From: Thermodesulfovibrio sp.
GTDB lineage: Bacteria; Nitrospirota; Thermodesulfovibrionia; Thermodesulfovibrionales; JdFR-85
Direction: 5' to 3'
NCBI GenBank assembly: GCA_027016675.1
Contig: JALUSH010000250.1
Location: 1 to 7,231 of the forward strand
Length of the DNA: 7,231 nt
Shown here: in pieces, positions 6,206 through 7,231 of the stretch
Position numbering within the stretch: position 1 is the first letter of the stretch
Layout: every line of letters begins with the position of its first letter
Position numbers and translations under genes: made by a program
The notes under the pieces: model-generated
What the model saw: the letters and a program-made list of their open reading frames with translations, nothing else
Told to the model about the DNA's origin: nothing
Databases searched by the model: none

Positions 6206-7185
6206 TACATACCCAGAGCACTCCGTACAAGTTCCATTGTCTCCTGAGCCACTTTCCTGGCCTTTGCATTGCCCTTTTCAATGATATCGTCAAGTATCGA
6301 TGGATTTTCAGAGAGTTCCTTTCTTTTTTCCCAGATCGGCTCAAGTACCCTGAAGACATTCCTGATAAGTATCCTCTTGCAATCTATACATCCGATAGCC
6401 GCTGTGCGGCAGCCCTGGGCTACCTCCTCAAGTTCCTCTTTTGAGGAGAATATCCTGTGTAACTGATAGACAGGGGATTTTTCAGGGTCACCAGGGTCGG
6501 TTCTCCTCATCCGCTGGGTATCGGTAACCATGGTGAGAATCTTCTTTTCCACCACCTCTGGAGGGTCATTCAGATAGATGGCATTGTCATAGCTCTTTGA
6601 CATCTTCCTACCATCAAGTCCTGGCACTTTTGGAAATTCTGTAAGCAGTGGTTCAGGCTCTACAAGGACCTCTGTTTTATATAGATAATTGAACCTCCTT
6701 GCAATCTCCCTGGTGATTTCAAGGTGAGGCACCTGGTCAATTCCCACAGGCACATAGGATGCCCTGTAAATCAATATGTCTGCAGATTGAAGCACAGGAT
6801 AGCCAAGGAATCCATAAGAGCCTATGTCAAGTTCCTTTATCTCTTCCTTTTTTTCTTTATAGGTGGGCACCCTTTCAAGCCATCCAAGCGGTGTAATCAT
6901 ACTGAGCAGGATATGGAGTTCAGCATGTTCAAGTATGCGCGACTGGATAAACACGGTAGCCCTGTCAGGGTCAATACCTGCTGCAAGAAAGTTCATTATC
7001 AGGTCCCTTGTGTATTCCTTTATCACAGAAGGGTTGGGATAGTTTGTGGTCAGGGCATGCCAGTCTGCTACAAAATAATAACACTCGTATTTGTCCTGTA
7101 GATTAACCCAGTTGGTAAGGGCACCTACAAGGTTGCCAAGATGAAGATGACCACTTGGTTGCATACCACTCAATACCCTTTTCAA
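6202..7185 (-). CDS. trpS: Tryptophanyl-tRNA synthetase
   Basis: Class I aminoacyl-tRNA synthetase, 327 aa (usual bacterial length about 325-340). It charges tRNA-Trp with tryptophan using ATP in the cytoplasm. Motifs: VLSGMQPSGHLHLGN (4-18) with the HIGH-type signature at 13-17, ADWHALTT (40-47), a TPLGWLERVPTYK segment (98-110), GYPVLQSADILIY (128-140), VPVGIDQVPHLE (145-156), and the KMSKS loop at 194-198 (GRKMSKSYDN). Cys259, Cys266 and Cys269 form the C-x6-C-x2-C part of the [4Fe-4S] motif known from Thermotoga maritima TrpRS, but the upstream fourth Cys is replaced (Lys236-Ser237). The start is a TTG at 7185, giving the standard N-terminus (MKRVLSGMQPSG), with GGAGGT 7 nt upstream. It is convergent with the CDF gene, overlapping by 4 nt at TTAA. 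A run of eight T's (6198 down to 6191) follows its stop on this strand, with at best a weak hairpin before it. Confidence 0.96.
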   Translation of the reverse strand: MKRVLSGMQPSGHLHLGNLVGALTNWVNLQDKYECYYFVADWHALTTNYPNPSVIKEYTRDLIMNFLAAGIDPDRATVFIQSRILEHAELHILLSMITPLGWLERVPTYKEKKEEIKELDIGSYGFLGYPVLQSADILIYRASYVPVGIDQVPHLEITREIARRFNYLYKTEVLVEPEPLLTEFPKVPGLDGRKMSKSYDNAIYLNDPPEVVEKKILTMVTDTQRMRRTDPGDPEKSPVYQLHRIFSSKEELEEVAQGCRTAAIGCIDCKRILIRNVFRVLEPIWEKRKELSENPSILDDIIEKGNAKARKVAQETMELVRSALGMY

Positions 7186-7192
7186 GTTCCTT

Positions 7193-7198
7193 ACCTCC
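7193..7198 (-). promoter_or_regulatory. Shine-Dalgarno GGAGGT of trpS, fixing a TTG start
   Basis: On the minus strand AAGGAGGAGGTAAGG precedes the TTG at 7185, with GGAGGT 7 nt away. This supports TTG over the first internal ATG (codon 8), which would cut into the conserved nucleotide-binding N-terminus. Confidence 0.8.
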
Positions 7199-7224
7199 TC
7201 CTTATGATTCTGAAAGTGATATAG

Positions 7225-7230
7225 ATTATA
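7225..7230 (-). promoter_or_regulatory. trpS: Probable -10 box of trpS
   Basis: A perfect TATAAT on the minus strand lies about 40 nt upstream of the trpS start. It would place transcription start near 7218 and give a leader of about 33 nt. The matching -35 box would lie beyond the end of the window, so it cannot be tested here. Confidence 0.5.
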
Positions 7231-7231
7231 A

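Noticed and set aside
6724..7101. 125-codon plus-strand frame within trpS
   Set aside because: It is antisense to the conserved catalytic half of TrpRS, with low-complexity Phe/Leu runs and no known domain.
1..7231. CRISPR array, insertion sequence, tRNA or attachment site
   Set aside because: I found no regularly spaced direct repeats, transposase-like protein, terminal inverted repeats or tRNA-like cloverleaf by reading both strands.

Overview
The window is 7.2 kb of dense bacterial chromosome with moderate GC. It carries strong AAGGAGG-type ribosome binding sites, several 1-11 bp gene overlaps and TTG as well as ATG starts. All six complete genes and the one partial gene look like ordinary vertically inherited bacterial genes. 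I see no tRNA, rRNA, transposase, phage gene or CRISPR array. The gene style (GldA/GldF/GldG-like ABC module with a DUF4340 protein, and a TrpRS carrying remnants of a Thermotoga-like iron-sulfur motif) suggests an anaerobic or deep-branching Gram-negative bacterium such as Nitrospirota (Thermodesulfovibrio-like) or a former deltaproteobacterial lineage. That placement is an inference from protein flavour only.

Region 1 (1-3977, + strand) is one tightly packed operon that begins before the window. It encodes an ABC ATPase (5'-truncated), a six-helix ABC-2 permease (GldF-like), a membrane-anchored GldG-like auxiliary protein and a membrane-anchored DUF4340 protein. The genes overlap by 11, 4 and 1 nt, so they are almost certainly co-translated and work as one envelope ABC complex. 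Its substrate is unknown outside the gliding Bacteroidota, where the homologues were named.

Region 2 (3978-4265) is a 288 bp intergenic stretch with no convincing protein. It is rich in inverted repeats: an orphan Shine-Dalgarno buried in a hairpin, a GAAA-capped hairpin, a 10 bp hairpin followed by a T-rich run, and two mutually exclusive hairpins. It ends in a sigma70-like promoter that sits so close to hisC that the hisC mRNA may be leaderless. This is the least explained part of the window.

Region 3 (4266-6205, + strand) holds hisC (histidinol-phosphate aminotransferase) overlapping by 4 nt a cation diffusion facilitator. The latter has the HxxxD/HxxxD metal site typical of zinc-selective members and a Cys/His-rich tail.

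Region 4 (6202-7185, - strand) is trpS, encoding tryptophanyl-tRNA synthetase. It converges on the CDF gene so tightly that one TTAA palindrome supplies both stop codons. A -10 box for trpS lies at the window edge. The TrpRS keeps three of the four cysteines of the known [4Fe-4S] motif.

I find no clearly new biological system. The points most worth checking are the structured 288 bp spacer, the leaderless hisC start, the incomplete Fe-S motif in TrpRS, and the undetermined role of the Gld-like/DUF4340 operon.
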